In this document: in pieces, positions 27,164 through 34,324 of the stretch
How the letters are laid out: each line of letters begins with the position of its first letter
How positions within the stretch are numbered: the first letter of the stretch is position 1
Assembly: GCA_963787415.1 (NCBI GenBank)
Contig: CAWBCO010000002.1
Coordinates: 248,001-312,000 of the forward strand
Direction of reading: 5' to 3'
DNA: 64,000 nt
Source: CAVUWL01 sp963787415
Lineage (GTDB): Bacteria; Actinomycetota; Thermoleophilia; Solirubrobacterales; 70-9
Program-made: the position numbers and the translations under genes
Notes under the pieces: generated by a model
Seen by the model: the letters and a program-made list of their open reading frames with translations, nothing else
The model's database searches: none
Told to the model about the DNA's origin: nothing

Positions 27164-27698
27164 ACGAGCGGCATGGATACCAGATGAAGGGACTCGACCG
27201 AACCCCTCCCAAAGCGACCGACAAACGCGCAACTACACCTCCCGCCTGAACTTGAGCACAAGTTTGCGACTTCTGCGGGGACGCTTTTGACCCGCCGACC
27301 AGTCTCCGTCGGCGCGATCGCTTTCCTCGTCGTCGCCCGAGTAGAGCCCGCCTCCCAATGGGGTCTTTCTTGCATCGGCTATAACCAGCCAAAGGCGCAG
27401 TCCTGACGCCGAATACCTCAATTGCGGCTGCTCGTCGCAACTCGCGATTTCGGTCGTCAGAGGCATACCGAGCTAGCACGCACGGAGCGGAAGCCAGGGT
27501 TGATATGGAGCAACATGTCACCTTTCAAGACAATCGCAAACGCATGCCGAATAAGCATAGGTTTCGGCGTGTTGCCGTTACCGGTACCTAAAATTAGTAT
27601 CCGGGCCACCCTCGCGCAACCTTACTGTCGAAATTTCAGTCCGGCGAGCGAAGCTCCGAAACAAGGGCCCTGCCCACCCTACCTCGGAGGTATGAACC
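27164..27698. other. gene-free stretch upstream of collagen-like gene
   Basis: About 535 bases between two divergent genes. ORFs here are short, Arg-rich and overlapping on both strands. The last part holds the ribosome binding site GGAGGT of the collagen-like gene. Sequence around 27590-27630 is AT-richer and may contain its promoter. Confidence 0.5.
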
Positions 27699-28592
27699 AT
27701 GATCCGGCTTCGCCATAAGCTGACCTATGCGAACGTGATGGCAACGCTTGCCCTTTTCTTCGCGCTCGGTAGTGGAGCTTGGGCAGCGAGCAACATGCCA
27801 GCAAACAGCGTGGGCACCAAACAGCTGAAGAATGGCGCGGTGACTGCACAGAAGATACGACGGGGCACGCTTCTCGCCAAGGACTTTAGGGCCGGCGAAA
27901 TAGCAACCGGACCCAGTGAAGTGTCCGGAACCCAAGGCGATCCGAGCACCTCCGGCCCGCAGGGCGCTTCAGGTGGAACTAACTCACAGGACGCAAAAAG
28001 CGAAGCGGGGCCGCAGGGCGAAGCGGGCGAACAAGGTCCGGCTGGCGAAGCGGGGCCGCAGGGCGAAGCGGGCGAACAAGGTCCGGCTGGCGAAGCGGGG
28101 CCGCAGGGCGAAGCGGGCGAACAAGGTCCGGCTGGCGAAGCGGGGCCGCAGGGCGAAGCGGGCGAACAAGGTCCGGCTGGCGAAGCGGGGCCGGCAGGGC
28201 CGAAGCGGGCGAACAAGGTCCGGCTGGCGAAGCGGGGCCGCAGGGCGAAGCGGGCGAACAAGGTCCGGCTGGCGAAGCGGGGCCGCAGGGCGAAGCGGGC
28301 GAACAAGGTCCGGCTGGCGAAGCGGGGCCGCAGGGCCGAAGCGGGCGAACAAGGTCCGGCTGGCGAAGCGGGGCCGCAGGGCGAAGCGGGCGAACAAGGT
28401 CCGGCTGGCGAAGCGGGTATTGCCAAGATCGTTACCCGCTATGGGCCCGAAGTCGCTCCCGCAAAGGCGATAGGCACTTCGTATGCCGCCTGCGACGCAG
28501 GAGAAGTGGTCAGCGGGGGGGATTCGAACTGCTCGGCGCCATCTCTCCGCAAACGAGCTACGTTCTTCAAGCTGACAGGCCAAGCCTGGTAG
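27699..28592 (+). CDS. collagen-like secreted protein (as read; C-terminus frameshifted)
   Basis: 297 residues as read. The signal/anchor N-terminus (ANVMATLALFFALGSGAWAA) is followed by the common actinobacterial motif SVGTKQLKNGAVTAQKIRRG, then Gly-X-Y collagen-like repeats with a 15-residue unit (GPQGEAGEQGPAGEA). In the middle the frame shifts: two extra bases in repeat 5 and one in repeat 8 make about three units read as a basic Lys/Arg tract before the Gly-X-Y frame returns. The tail CDAGEVVSGG then hits a G7 tract, after which the familiar C-terminal domain is in another frame. Possible surface fibre or adhesin; function unknown. Confidence 0.8.
   Translation: MIRLRHKLTYANVMATLALFFALGSGAWAASNMPANSVGTKQLKNGAVTAQKIRRGTLLAKDFRAGEIATGPSEVSGTQGDPSTSGPQGASGGTNSQDAKSEAGPQGEAGEQGPAGEAGPQGEAGEQGPAGEAGPQGEAGEQGPAGEAGPQGEAGEQGPAGEAGPAGPKRANKVRLAKRGRRAKRANKVRLAKRGRRAKRANKVRLAKRGRRAEAGEQGPAGEAGPQGEAGEQGPAGEAGIAKIVTRYGPEVAPAKAIGTSYAACDAGEVVSGGDSNCSAPSLRKRATFFKLTGQAW
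28002..28417. repeat. 45-bp tandem repeat array (nine units)
   Basis: Nine head-to-tail copies, starting GAAGCGGGGCCGCAGGGCGA, beginning at 28002, 28047, 28092, 28137, 28182, 28229, 28274, 28319 and 28365, plus a partial tenth. Copy 5 is 47 bp (two inserted bases) and copy 8 is 46 bp (one). All other copies look identical. The array encodes the collagen-like region; identical units favour slippage and size change. Confidence 0.93.
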
Positions 28593-28819
28593 AAAACACC
28601 CTAGAAGAAGAAGAAGAAGAAGCGACTACCTATCCGGCGCCGAGGAATGGAGCCGATGCCAGCGGTTGGGCAGTGACGATCGACGGGAGTTCCGACCCTA
28701 AGCTGCGCTTCCGCTCCTACGTAATGTGTGCGGTGCCGACGTTGGAAAAGGAAGTTTCGACCCTCGAACAAGCCAACGGAGGCCAAGAACTTCAACAGGT
28801 ACTTGAATTGCTGCATTAA
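28517..28819 (+). pseudogene. out-of-frame C-terminal domain of the collagen-like protein
   Basis: Read one frame off from the gene at 27699, this gives about 100 residues: GGFELLGAISPQTSYVLQ, then VENTL and a run of six Glu, then SGWAVTIDGSSDPKLRF and RSYVMCAVPTLEKEV, ending in TAA. It is clearly protein-like and joins naturally after GEVVSG if the G7 tract (28515-28521) had eight Gs. It has no start of its own. Real phase-variable slippage, a fresh mutation, or a lost base in the assembly are all possible. Confidence 0.8.
28604..28621 (+). repeat. (GAA)6 trinucleotide repeat
   Basis: Six GAA in a row; in the restored frame they encode six Glu in the C-terminal domain of the collagen-like protein. 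Confidence 0.85.
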
Positions 28820-29023
28820 GGCAAGTCAAACGACAAAAAGTTGACCGTCGAGACACCCCGCGAACCTCTGGAAGGCGATCCGGTTCTTCTCAGAGACTCG
28901 GATATCTGATGCCCCAATAAAAAGAAGGGACGCCTGAGGGTTCAAGCTAACGCCGCTCCCCGAGCCGTGGGAAGGTTGGCTCTCGTGAAGCGTTGAACCG
29001 AGGATGACGCCGAAGGGCGCCCA

Positions 29024-29656
29024 TCAAAGGCGATTTTCATAGTGCCAGTGCCTGCCACCGTCGCTGGAGACGTACACCCAGGTCGCCGCCGTTGAGCCAC
29101 TTTCGCTCAAAGCCTCGACGAATGCGAGCAGACGGCCGCCGCTATTGACCACCCCCAGCGATCCTCCGCCGAGGTCGGCCCTCCACCAGTGCTTGCCGCC
29201 GTCGTTGGTTGTATCGACCACTTCGCCGCACCCGTATGCGTAGTAGACGCGCTGGTCCGCAGCCCCTACTTCACACACTCCGAGTGGCGCCTGGGCCGCA
29301 TCGAGGTGCAGGGCTGGACCGCTGAGCGCCCATGTTTTGCCGCTGTCGGCCGTGGCAGCCGGATACTGGGCTTCGCCGATGCTGGCGAGCGCGAACCCAT
29401 GAACCGCGTCGACGAACGTTCGGTGCCCGAGCTCGCCGGCTTCAACGGGGGTGCCCGGCGGCAGGGTTTTGGGAACGGGGGTGATCGTGTGAGCGGTGAT
29501 CGTGTGAGCCGGTGACGGAACTCTTGACGCCGCTGCCTCTCCCGTTGATCGACCCAACGCCGTCGCAGCGCCAGCTCCCCCCGCGCCAAACACAACCAGC
29601 CCCAAGGCGACGGTTGTCAGCCTCGCTATCCGATGAGACGTCACATTCGATTGCAT
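29024..29656 (-). CDS. secreted protein with BNR/Asp-box-like repeats
   Basis: 210 residues. The signal peptide (RLTTVALGLVVFGAGGAGAA) is followed by a Pro/Thr linker and a beta-propeller-like part containing three Asp-box motifs: ADSGKTW, NDGGKHW and SDGGRHW. These occur in sialidase-type and YCF48-type propellers; with only about three blades it is too short for a complete propeller alone. Two Cys (VCEVG, YGCGE) may pair. Likely an extracytoplasmic binding protein; no enzyme residues are recognised. Confidence 0.78.
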   Translation of the reverse strand: MQSNVTSHRIARLTTVALGLVVFGAGGAGAATALGRSTGEAAASRVPSPAHTITAHTITPVPKTLPPGTPVEAGELGHRTFVDAVHGFALASIGEAQYPAATADSGKTWALSGPALHLDAAQAPLGVCEVGAADQRVYYAYGCGEVVDTTNDGGKHWWRADLGGGSLGVVNSGGRLLAFVEALSESGSTAATWVYVSSDGGRHWHYENRL

Positions 29657-30054
29657 TTTTCGAACCCCCTATTTTGAGCGGAGCGACAAGCCTTGCTCCC
29701 GACCTTGATCTTCGCTTCGAGCCTTTCGCCGAGATGATTATCCATCCACTCGGTACGGACCGCCCGACGGCCACGACCGCTGCTCGAAGTTAAGCTGAGG
29801 CCGAGGACGTCGGCGATTGATCGCCGACGCGGTATGCAGAACACATGCTGAGGAGCGCCGTTGCGCTCCGCCCAGCCGACGCAAGACGGGCTTCAAATGT
29901 TGCGCCGACCGCTGAACAAACGCCGGCGGTCGCTTTCTTTGAGACGCAATCGCACAAGTGTGTCGGCCAGCTCCCCAGAGAGGCAGGCATTGATTTGCTC
30001 CCCCAGCCTGCAGTGCTGGCGGGCATTGTCTCGTTCATCTACCTGGGTCCAGCC
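29657..30054. other. gene-free stretch with a perfect palindrome
   Basis: About 400 bases between the BNR-like gene and the STAS gene, both on the minus strand. Frames at 29845-30126 (plus) and 29790-30038 (minus) show no family features. It contains the 22-bp inverted repeat at 29808-29829. Confidence 0.5.
29808..29829. terminator. perfect 10-bp inverted repeat (terminator or operator)
   Basis: CGTCGGCGAT, two bases TG, then ATCGCCGACG. It could fold as a strong GC hairpin. There is no T-run on either side, so it may be a Rho-assisted stop for the STAS transcript, or a protein site about 150 bases before the BNR-like gene. Confidence 0.45.
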
Positions 30055-30447
30055 CTAAACCCCACCACCGAGGGCTTCCTCGAGGCGCTCAAAGACGAGC
30101 CCGTTCTCGGTCAGCCCGGTGATTGAGAGAATCCGGCGCACCTGCTCAGAGGCCCCGAAGACGACGATCCGCCGACCCTGCTCGCCGAGGCGCAGGTGGG
30201 CCCGCACGATCACCGCGATCCCGGTCGAGTCGATGAAATCACAAGCCTCAAGGTCGATCAGGATCTGCTTGGCCTCGGCGCCACGCTCGATCGCCTCGGC
30301 AAGGCGCCCGGCAACCGAGAGGTCAAGCTCGCCGCCAACCGCGATCACCAAGGTTCCCGGCGCCAGCTCCCTCTCGCGGAGTGAAAAGGGCACCGGCCCC
30401 TCAACCGAGGAGCCTTGGGTCGGGTTTGGTTTCGCGGGAGAGTCCAC
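30055..30447 (-). CDS. STAS domain anti-sigma factor antagonist
   Basis: 130 residues from GTG 30447. The STAS fold is clear: LVIAVGGELDLSVAGRLAEA, then ILIDLEACDFIDSTGIAVIV with the phosphorylatable Ser in DSTG, then RRIVVFGASEQVRRILSITG. Such proteins bind and silence RsbW-type anti-sigma kinases when unphosphorylated. An RsbW-like ATPase is encoded at 38544-39386, though not adjacent; a partnership is possible only by inference. Confidence 0.93.
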   Translation of the reverse strand: MDSPAKPNPTQGSSVEGPVPFSLRERELAPGTLVIAVGGELDLSVAGRLAEAIERGAEAKQILIDLEACDFIDSTGIAVIVRAHLRLGEQGRRIVVFGASEQVRRILSITGLTENGLVFERLEEALGGGV

Positions 30448-30732
30448 CGGGGATTAGCTCTGAGCGCAGGGGATGGCGGAAGAGAAAGCCTGCCTGCATC
30501 TCGGTCAGAGTCCGCTGACTCTGAGCTCTCCGCTCAAAGTGCGTACCTCCTTCCCATCGCGATGCCCTGGCACCGCGGTCCCGGGCATCGGCCAGCAATC
30601 CTAGCGGGCGGGGAAGCCAGGCGGGAGAGGATGCGCCAATGCGGCGCTAAGCTGCTCCCAGCCCGTTCGTTTGGTTGATCCTCCTTTGCCCCGCGCGCGG
30701 TTCATCCCCGAAGGAGGGGCAAGGAGCCAATT

Positions 30733-31113
30733 ATGAGTGCTGAACGAAAGCCCTCCGAGGGGGCTGCGGGCGAGCCCCCAACCTCGATCCTGGCTCAGAT
30801 CTCACGCGAGATGGTCGGCCTCTACAAAGAGCAGTTCGGCCGCGGGCCGACCCGGGCAAGGTCAGACTTCGCCGGCCCAGACACCGTGATCTGCACCCTG
30901 GAAGACACCTTCACCCCGGCCGAGCGCCGGCTCTCAGAGATGGGTGAGCACCAGCGTCTGGGCGATACCCGCCTCTACTTCCAGCACGCCACCGAGGAGC
31001 AGTTTTGCGGGGTGATCGAACGGCTCTTGCAGCGCAAGGTGCGGGCCTTCATCAGCGGCATCGATACCCGCAAAGACGTCTCCGCGGAGATCTTTTACCT
31101 CGAGGAGGGTTAG
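30733..31113 (+). CDS. DUF2294 domain-containing protein
   Basis: 126 residues. ILAQISREMVGLYKEQFGRG and GPDTVICTLEDTFTPAERRL are typical of DUF2294 (sometimes annotated as a Na+-translocating decarboxylase-related family, which is doubtful). ERLLQRKVRAFISGIDTRKD near the end completes the pattern. A strong ribosome binding site (AAGGAG) is about 8 bases before ATG 30733. Divergent from the STAS gene. Biochemical role unknown. Confidence 0.88.
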   Translation: MSAERKPSEGAAGEPPTSILAQISREMVGLYKEQFGRGPTRARSDFAGPDTVICTLEDTFTPAERRLSEMGEHQRLGDTRLYFQHATEEQFCGVIERLLQRKVRAFISGIDTRKDVSAEIFYLEEG

Positions 31114-31239
31114 GGGGTGATCGGACAGCCTGGAGGCGAAGTGCAGGAAAAGGGGAGCCCAGTTGCGAAAGCCACCTCGAAGGGCAAATGAAGCACCCCC
31201 AGGCGAGGCCGAGCCGTGCTGCGACTAAAATTATTAGGT

Positions 31240-31728
31240 ATGCGAAGAAAAGATAGCTGCAGAGCAAGGAGCTCCGCCACGGCCCCCTTCCTGCTCGCAA
31301 TGTCGCTCGCTCTCTTGGCCTTGATCAGCGTACCTGCGCTTGCTTTGGCGGACTCCAGCGGTGTGCAGTACGAAAATTCTCTGCCGACGCCCACCGGGAG
31401 ATCGACCCCATCACACGTTCCCGGCTCCACTCATGCCTTGACCGGCGCACCTTCTTCGAGGTCACTCAGCCTTGGCGCCAAAACGGGGGCCCGCTCCAGC
31501 CGAAACCGCTCCCCCGGTCAAAGAAGAGCGAGACGGCGCAGGACGGCACGGCGATCCCGGGCTTCTCACCAAGCGGTGCCGGGAGGTGGTGGATCCTCTC
31601 CCCTACCCGCGATCCTAATTCTGATCGGGTGTCTCGCGGCGATCTCGATTGCGGCCGTAGTGCTGCGCAAACAGCGCGAGCGCCGCCGGCTCGGTCAAGC
31701 ACCAACGGGGCTACGCCGAACCGGTTGA
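31240..31728 (+). CDS. secreted, C-terminally anchored small protein
   Basis: 162 residues from ATG 31240. The signal peptide (PFLLAMSLALLALISVPALA, then LADSSG) is followed by a Ser/Pro/Arg-rich linker of about 75 residues, then one membrane helix (LPAILILIGCLAAISIAAVV) and a basic cytoplasmic end (RKQRERRRLG). This layout suits a short surface-exposed anchored peptide. No strong ribosome binding site is seen, and I recognise no domain. Confidence 0.65.
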   Translation: MRRKDSCRARSSATAPFLLAMSLALLALISVPALALADSSGVQYENSLPTPTGRSTPSHVPGSTHALTGAPSSRSLSLGAKTGARSSRNRSPGQRRARRRRTARRSRASHQAVPGGGGSSPLPAILILIGCLAAISIAAVVLRKQRERRRLGQAPTGLRRTG

Positions 31729-31912
31729 GGTATACGACAGGGGCTGCAGATTGGTCCCGAAATTGAACGAGCTTTCGAGACCTCTGAGATCGGAGTGCTG
31801 CCCGGTCCGGTCCGAAACCAATGGATAAGAACCCGCGCCGTCGGGCCGGGAGTCCCTCCCCTTATCGAAATTTCGGGCCCACCGCTTTGCTCAGCGCCCG
31901 CCCAGCCGCCCC

Positions 31913-32800
31913 TCAGCGACCTTTATCGGCTCCTGCCCGTTTGGAAGTGCCCCTTGTCTGTTTTTGTTTTTTCCCCACCCTTGGGCCTTTCGTCGCTCTT
32001 GGCCTAGGTGGGGTCCAAACTTCCTCGAGAAATATGGCCAGCTCGGCGTTCAGACGGTCGGGATTCAGTCGCCACTCGAGAATGGAGCTTGCCTCGAGCA
32101 ATCGTCCGTGGGCCAGCTCTTCGCTGAGCATCCCTGAATCGCTGAAGGGGTGCAGGGGGTCGCGTGGGTGCCCGACGATCAGGGCTGGCTGGGAGATCTT
32201 CTGGCGCTGTTCTTGGTGGGGCGCCGTCTCTCCCAGCAAGAGTCCCTGTAAGACGGCAAGTGAAGGGCCCGGTCTCTGACGGACCCAGTCGAGCCCAACG
32301 TCGATCAGGTGGTTGGTACGGGGGAGGGTTGAGGTGACGTGAGATAGCACCTCAAAGACCGGGCGACCGACCTGCAGGCCAAGCAAGATCGGCGCGAAGG
32401 TCGCGGCGACCGCAGGCAGCGCATGGTCAAGTACCGGCATCTCGATAAAAAGACCCTTGACCCGGTCTGGGTCGCGCGTCGCCAGCTCAAGGGCAACATT
32501 GGCTCCAAGTGAGGTCCCGCCGACGACCGCGGAACCCAGGCCGAGGTGCTCTATGAGGCCAGCCAGCTGGCGGGCGAACAAAGGCATCGTGTAGAGGCGT
32601 AAATCCTCGGGACGATCGGACCGACCGTGGCCGAGCAGGTCAACGCAAATCGCTCGATTGCCGCGATCAGCCAATGCCGGTCCCAGCCTCTCGAACATGT
32701 GCCGGTTCATCAGCAGGCCATGGACGAGGATGATGACCCGATCGCCCTCTCCATAGGAGTCGTACTCGATCCGATGGCTCTCGTAGCGAAATTCACCCAT
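31913..32800 (-). CDS. alpha/beta hydrolase
   Basis: 295 residues. VIILVHGLLMNRHMFERLG gives the oxyanion HG motif, AVVGGTSLGANVALELA the nucleophile Ser in G-T-S-L-G, and VGHPRDPLHPFSD a likely acid. Where the catalytic His is usual the text reads ASSILEWRLNPDRLN, with no His at the expected place; the His of HPRDPLHPF might serve instead. The C-terminus is a basic Lys/Arg tail of about 25 residues. Substrate unknown. Confidence 0.88.
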   Translation of the reverse strand: MGEFRYESHRIEYDSYGEGDRVIILVHGLLMNRHMFERLGPALADRGNRAICVDLLGHGRSDRPEDLRLYTMPLFARQLAGLIEHLGLGSAVVGGTSLGANVALELATRDPDRVKGLFIEMPVLDHALPAVAATFAPILLGLQVGRPVFEVLSHVTSTLPRTNHLIDVGLDWVRQRPGPSLAVLQGLLLGETAPHQEQRQKISQPALIVGHPRDPLHPFSDSGMLSEELAHGRLLEASSILEWRLNPDRLNAELAIFLEEVWTPPRPRATKGPRVGKKQKQTRGTSKRAGADKGR

Positions 32801-33108
32801 CGAGCCAAGACTAGCCGCGTCGCCACCCGGGCATCGAGAAGGTCATCTCGGTGCCGAGAGGAGCTCGAAAATCGCCTCTCCGAGTAGGGCGAATATCAAC
32901 CTTCGTCAGAACTCAGGCGGGGGACGGTGTGGCTAGGTTGATCCCCTGTGGCGGAGACCGGCCCCCAACGCGGGTGCTCCTCTCCAGCACGCTGAACCAT
33001 GTCTTCAAGGATCCGAGAACCCCCGGCCACCGTGGCTGAAACCGTCTCAGCTGAGGCGACGGAGCCAGAACCTGGGCCGAGAGGCCGCACTCCCTAGACT
33101 TACCCGCG
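32801..33108. other. gene-free stretch between divergent genes
   Basis: About 308 bases between the alpha/beta hydrolase and the cupin gene; it must hold both promoters. No RNA or repeat seen. Confidence 0.5.
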
Positions 33109-33498
33109 GTGCCTGACTTCGTCGTCAAAAACCTGATGGATGTCGAGGACTCAGCGGAGGGAGCCGCGGTCGAAGCGCGCTTTGCCCGTAAGTACCTTGA
33201 CTCCGAGCACCTTGGAGTCAGCTACTTCCGCTACGCGCCGGGGTTTCGCGCCGAGGGCGGTCATCGCCACGAGGTGCAGGAGGAGGCCTACGTGGTGGTC
33301 GGAGGCTCGGGAAGGATCAGACTCGATGATGAGGTCATCGAGCTGCGCCACTGGGACGTGATCCGAGTGGCCCCGGCCGTCGTTCGCGGATTTGACGCGG
33401 GACCGGATGGGCTTGAGCTGATTGCCATTGGTGCGGATAAGCCCGAGGGCGGCGACGGAGTTCGCGTTGCCGACCGCTGGTCAAGCGCCGAGGACTGA
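33109..33498 (+). CDS. cupin domain-containing protein
   Basis: 129 residues from GTG 33109. The two cupin motifs are visible: GGHRHEVQEEAYVVVGG (His-x-His then Glu, metal ligands) and LRHWDVIRVAPAVVRGFD, where the last ligand His is replaced by Arg. A single small beta-barrel; such proteins are isomerases, dioxygenases or sugar/ligand binders. The loss of the final His suggests a binding or altered role. Confidence 0.88.
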   Translation: MPDFVVKNLMDVEDSAEGAAVEARFARKYLDSEHLGVSYFRYAPGFRAEGGHRHEVQEEAYVVVGGSGRIRLDDEVIELRHWDVIRVAPAVVRGFDAGPDGLELIAIGADKPEGGDGVRVADRWSSAED

Positions 33499-33559
33499 TC
33501 GATCCGCGCCCGGCCGCGGGCGCCGACAGCCTCGACGCCAATAGGTTTGCGAGCTGTTA

Positions 33560-33585
33560 CGATATATCGCGTTAACTCACGATAT
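33560..33585. promoter_or_regulatory. likely PadR operator
   Basis: CGATATATCG (33560-33569) is a perfect palindrome, and ATATCG (33564-33569), ten bases, CGATAT (33580-33585) form a second inverted repeat with GTTAAC at its centre. It lies 13-38 bases before the padR ATG, where autoregulation by PadR would act; the region is locally AT-rich and may include the -10 box. Confidence 0.6.
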
Positions 33586-33597
33586 AGAGGGGTAATC

Positions 33598-34134
33598 ATG
33601 CATCATAGAATTTATTCACGCCAGCTTCGCGACGAATTTGCTCGCTCCCACCCGATGAGCCGCGGCAGGGGCCGCGGGCGCGGTGGGCCGCGCGCGCGGC
33701 GCGGTGATGTGCGGGCCGCGGTGCTAGCTCTACTCGCAGAGCGGCCGATGCACGGCTACGAGATGATCAAGGAACTGGAGGAGCGAACCGGCGGCGCCTG
33801 GACCCCAAGCCCTGGTTCGATCTACCCCACCCTGCAGATGCTCGAGGATGCCGAGTTGATCCAAGGCGAGGAAACCGAGGGTAAGCGGCGCTTCTCACTG
33901 ACCGACGGGGGAAAGGCCGAGCAGGAGTCTCGAGCCGGAGAGGAGACGCCCTGGGACGCTGCAAGGGCCGGCGCCGACCCTGAGGCGATCCATCTTCGCG
34001 ACTCGGTTGTAAAACTCAACCACAGCTTCGGCCAAGTCTTTCATGCCGGCGATGAAGACCAAAGGCGCCGGGTACGCGAACTCTTGGATGAAACTCGACG
34101 CAAGGTCTACGCGATCCTCGCCGAGGCGGACTGA
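33598..34134 (+). CDS. PadR family transcriptional regulator
   Basis: 178 residues from ATG 33598 (GGGG about 5 bases upstream); an earlier in-frame start at 33547 would run through the operator. A Gly/Arg-rich N-terminal arm precedes the winged helix: VRAAVLALLAERPMHGYEMI, then TPSPGSIYPTLQMLEDAELI and KRRFSLTDGGKAE. The C-terminal helix is for dimerisation. No dedicated target gene is adjacent, so it may act on itself and on distant genes. Confidence 0.93.
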   Translation: MHHRIYSRQLRDEFARSHPMSRGRGRGRGGPRARRGDVRAAVLALLAERPMHGYEMIKELEERTGGAWTPSPGSIYPTLQMLEDAELIQGEETEGKRRFSLTDGGKAEQESRAGEETPWDAARAGADPEAIHLRDSVVKLNHSFGQVFHAGDEDQRRRVRELLDETRRKVYAILAEAD

Positions 34135-34136
34135 GG

Positions 34137-34160
34137 CTCCGCGGGACGGGTCCCGCGGAG
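34137..34160 (+). terminator. hairpin terminator after padR
   Basis: CTCCGCGGGA, loop CGGG, TCCCGCGGAG: a perfect 10-bp stem starting 3 bases after the padR stop and followed by TTCTC. The T-run is weak, but position and stability fit a transcription end. Confidence 0.75.
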
Positions 34161-34324
34161 TTCTCAGCTATCGGATCCGCTGCCTCCCCCGGACCCACAT
34201 ATATAGAGAAACGACCCTTCTCCCATTGGAGACCCTAGAAATAGCCCGCCAAATCATCGGGTCGTTTCTGGGTGTCACCGAAGGGACGCGGGCAGACTAA
34301 TGGATTGAGCGCTTTGATTCAAAC

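Noticed and set aside
28002..28417. Possible CRISPR array
   Set aside because: Units are contiguous with no unique spacers and encode Gly-X-Y repeats.
27725..28426. Long minus-strand ORF rich in Ser-Pro-Ala-Gly-Pro-Cys repeats
   Set aside because: Produced by reading the 45-bp array backwards; the array has no stop in several frames, so openness is not evidence.
29845..30126. 93-codon plus-strand ORF
   Set aside because: Overlaps the end of the STAS gene and has no recognisable feature.
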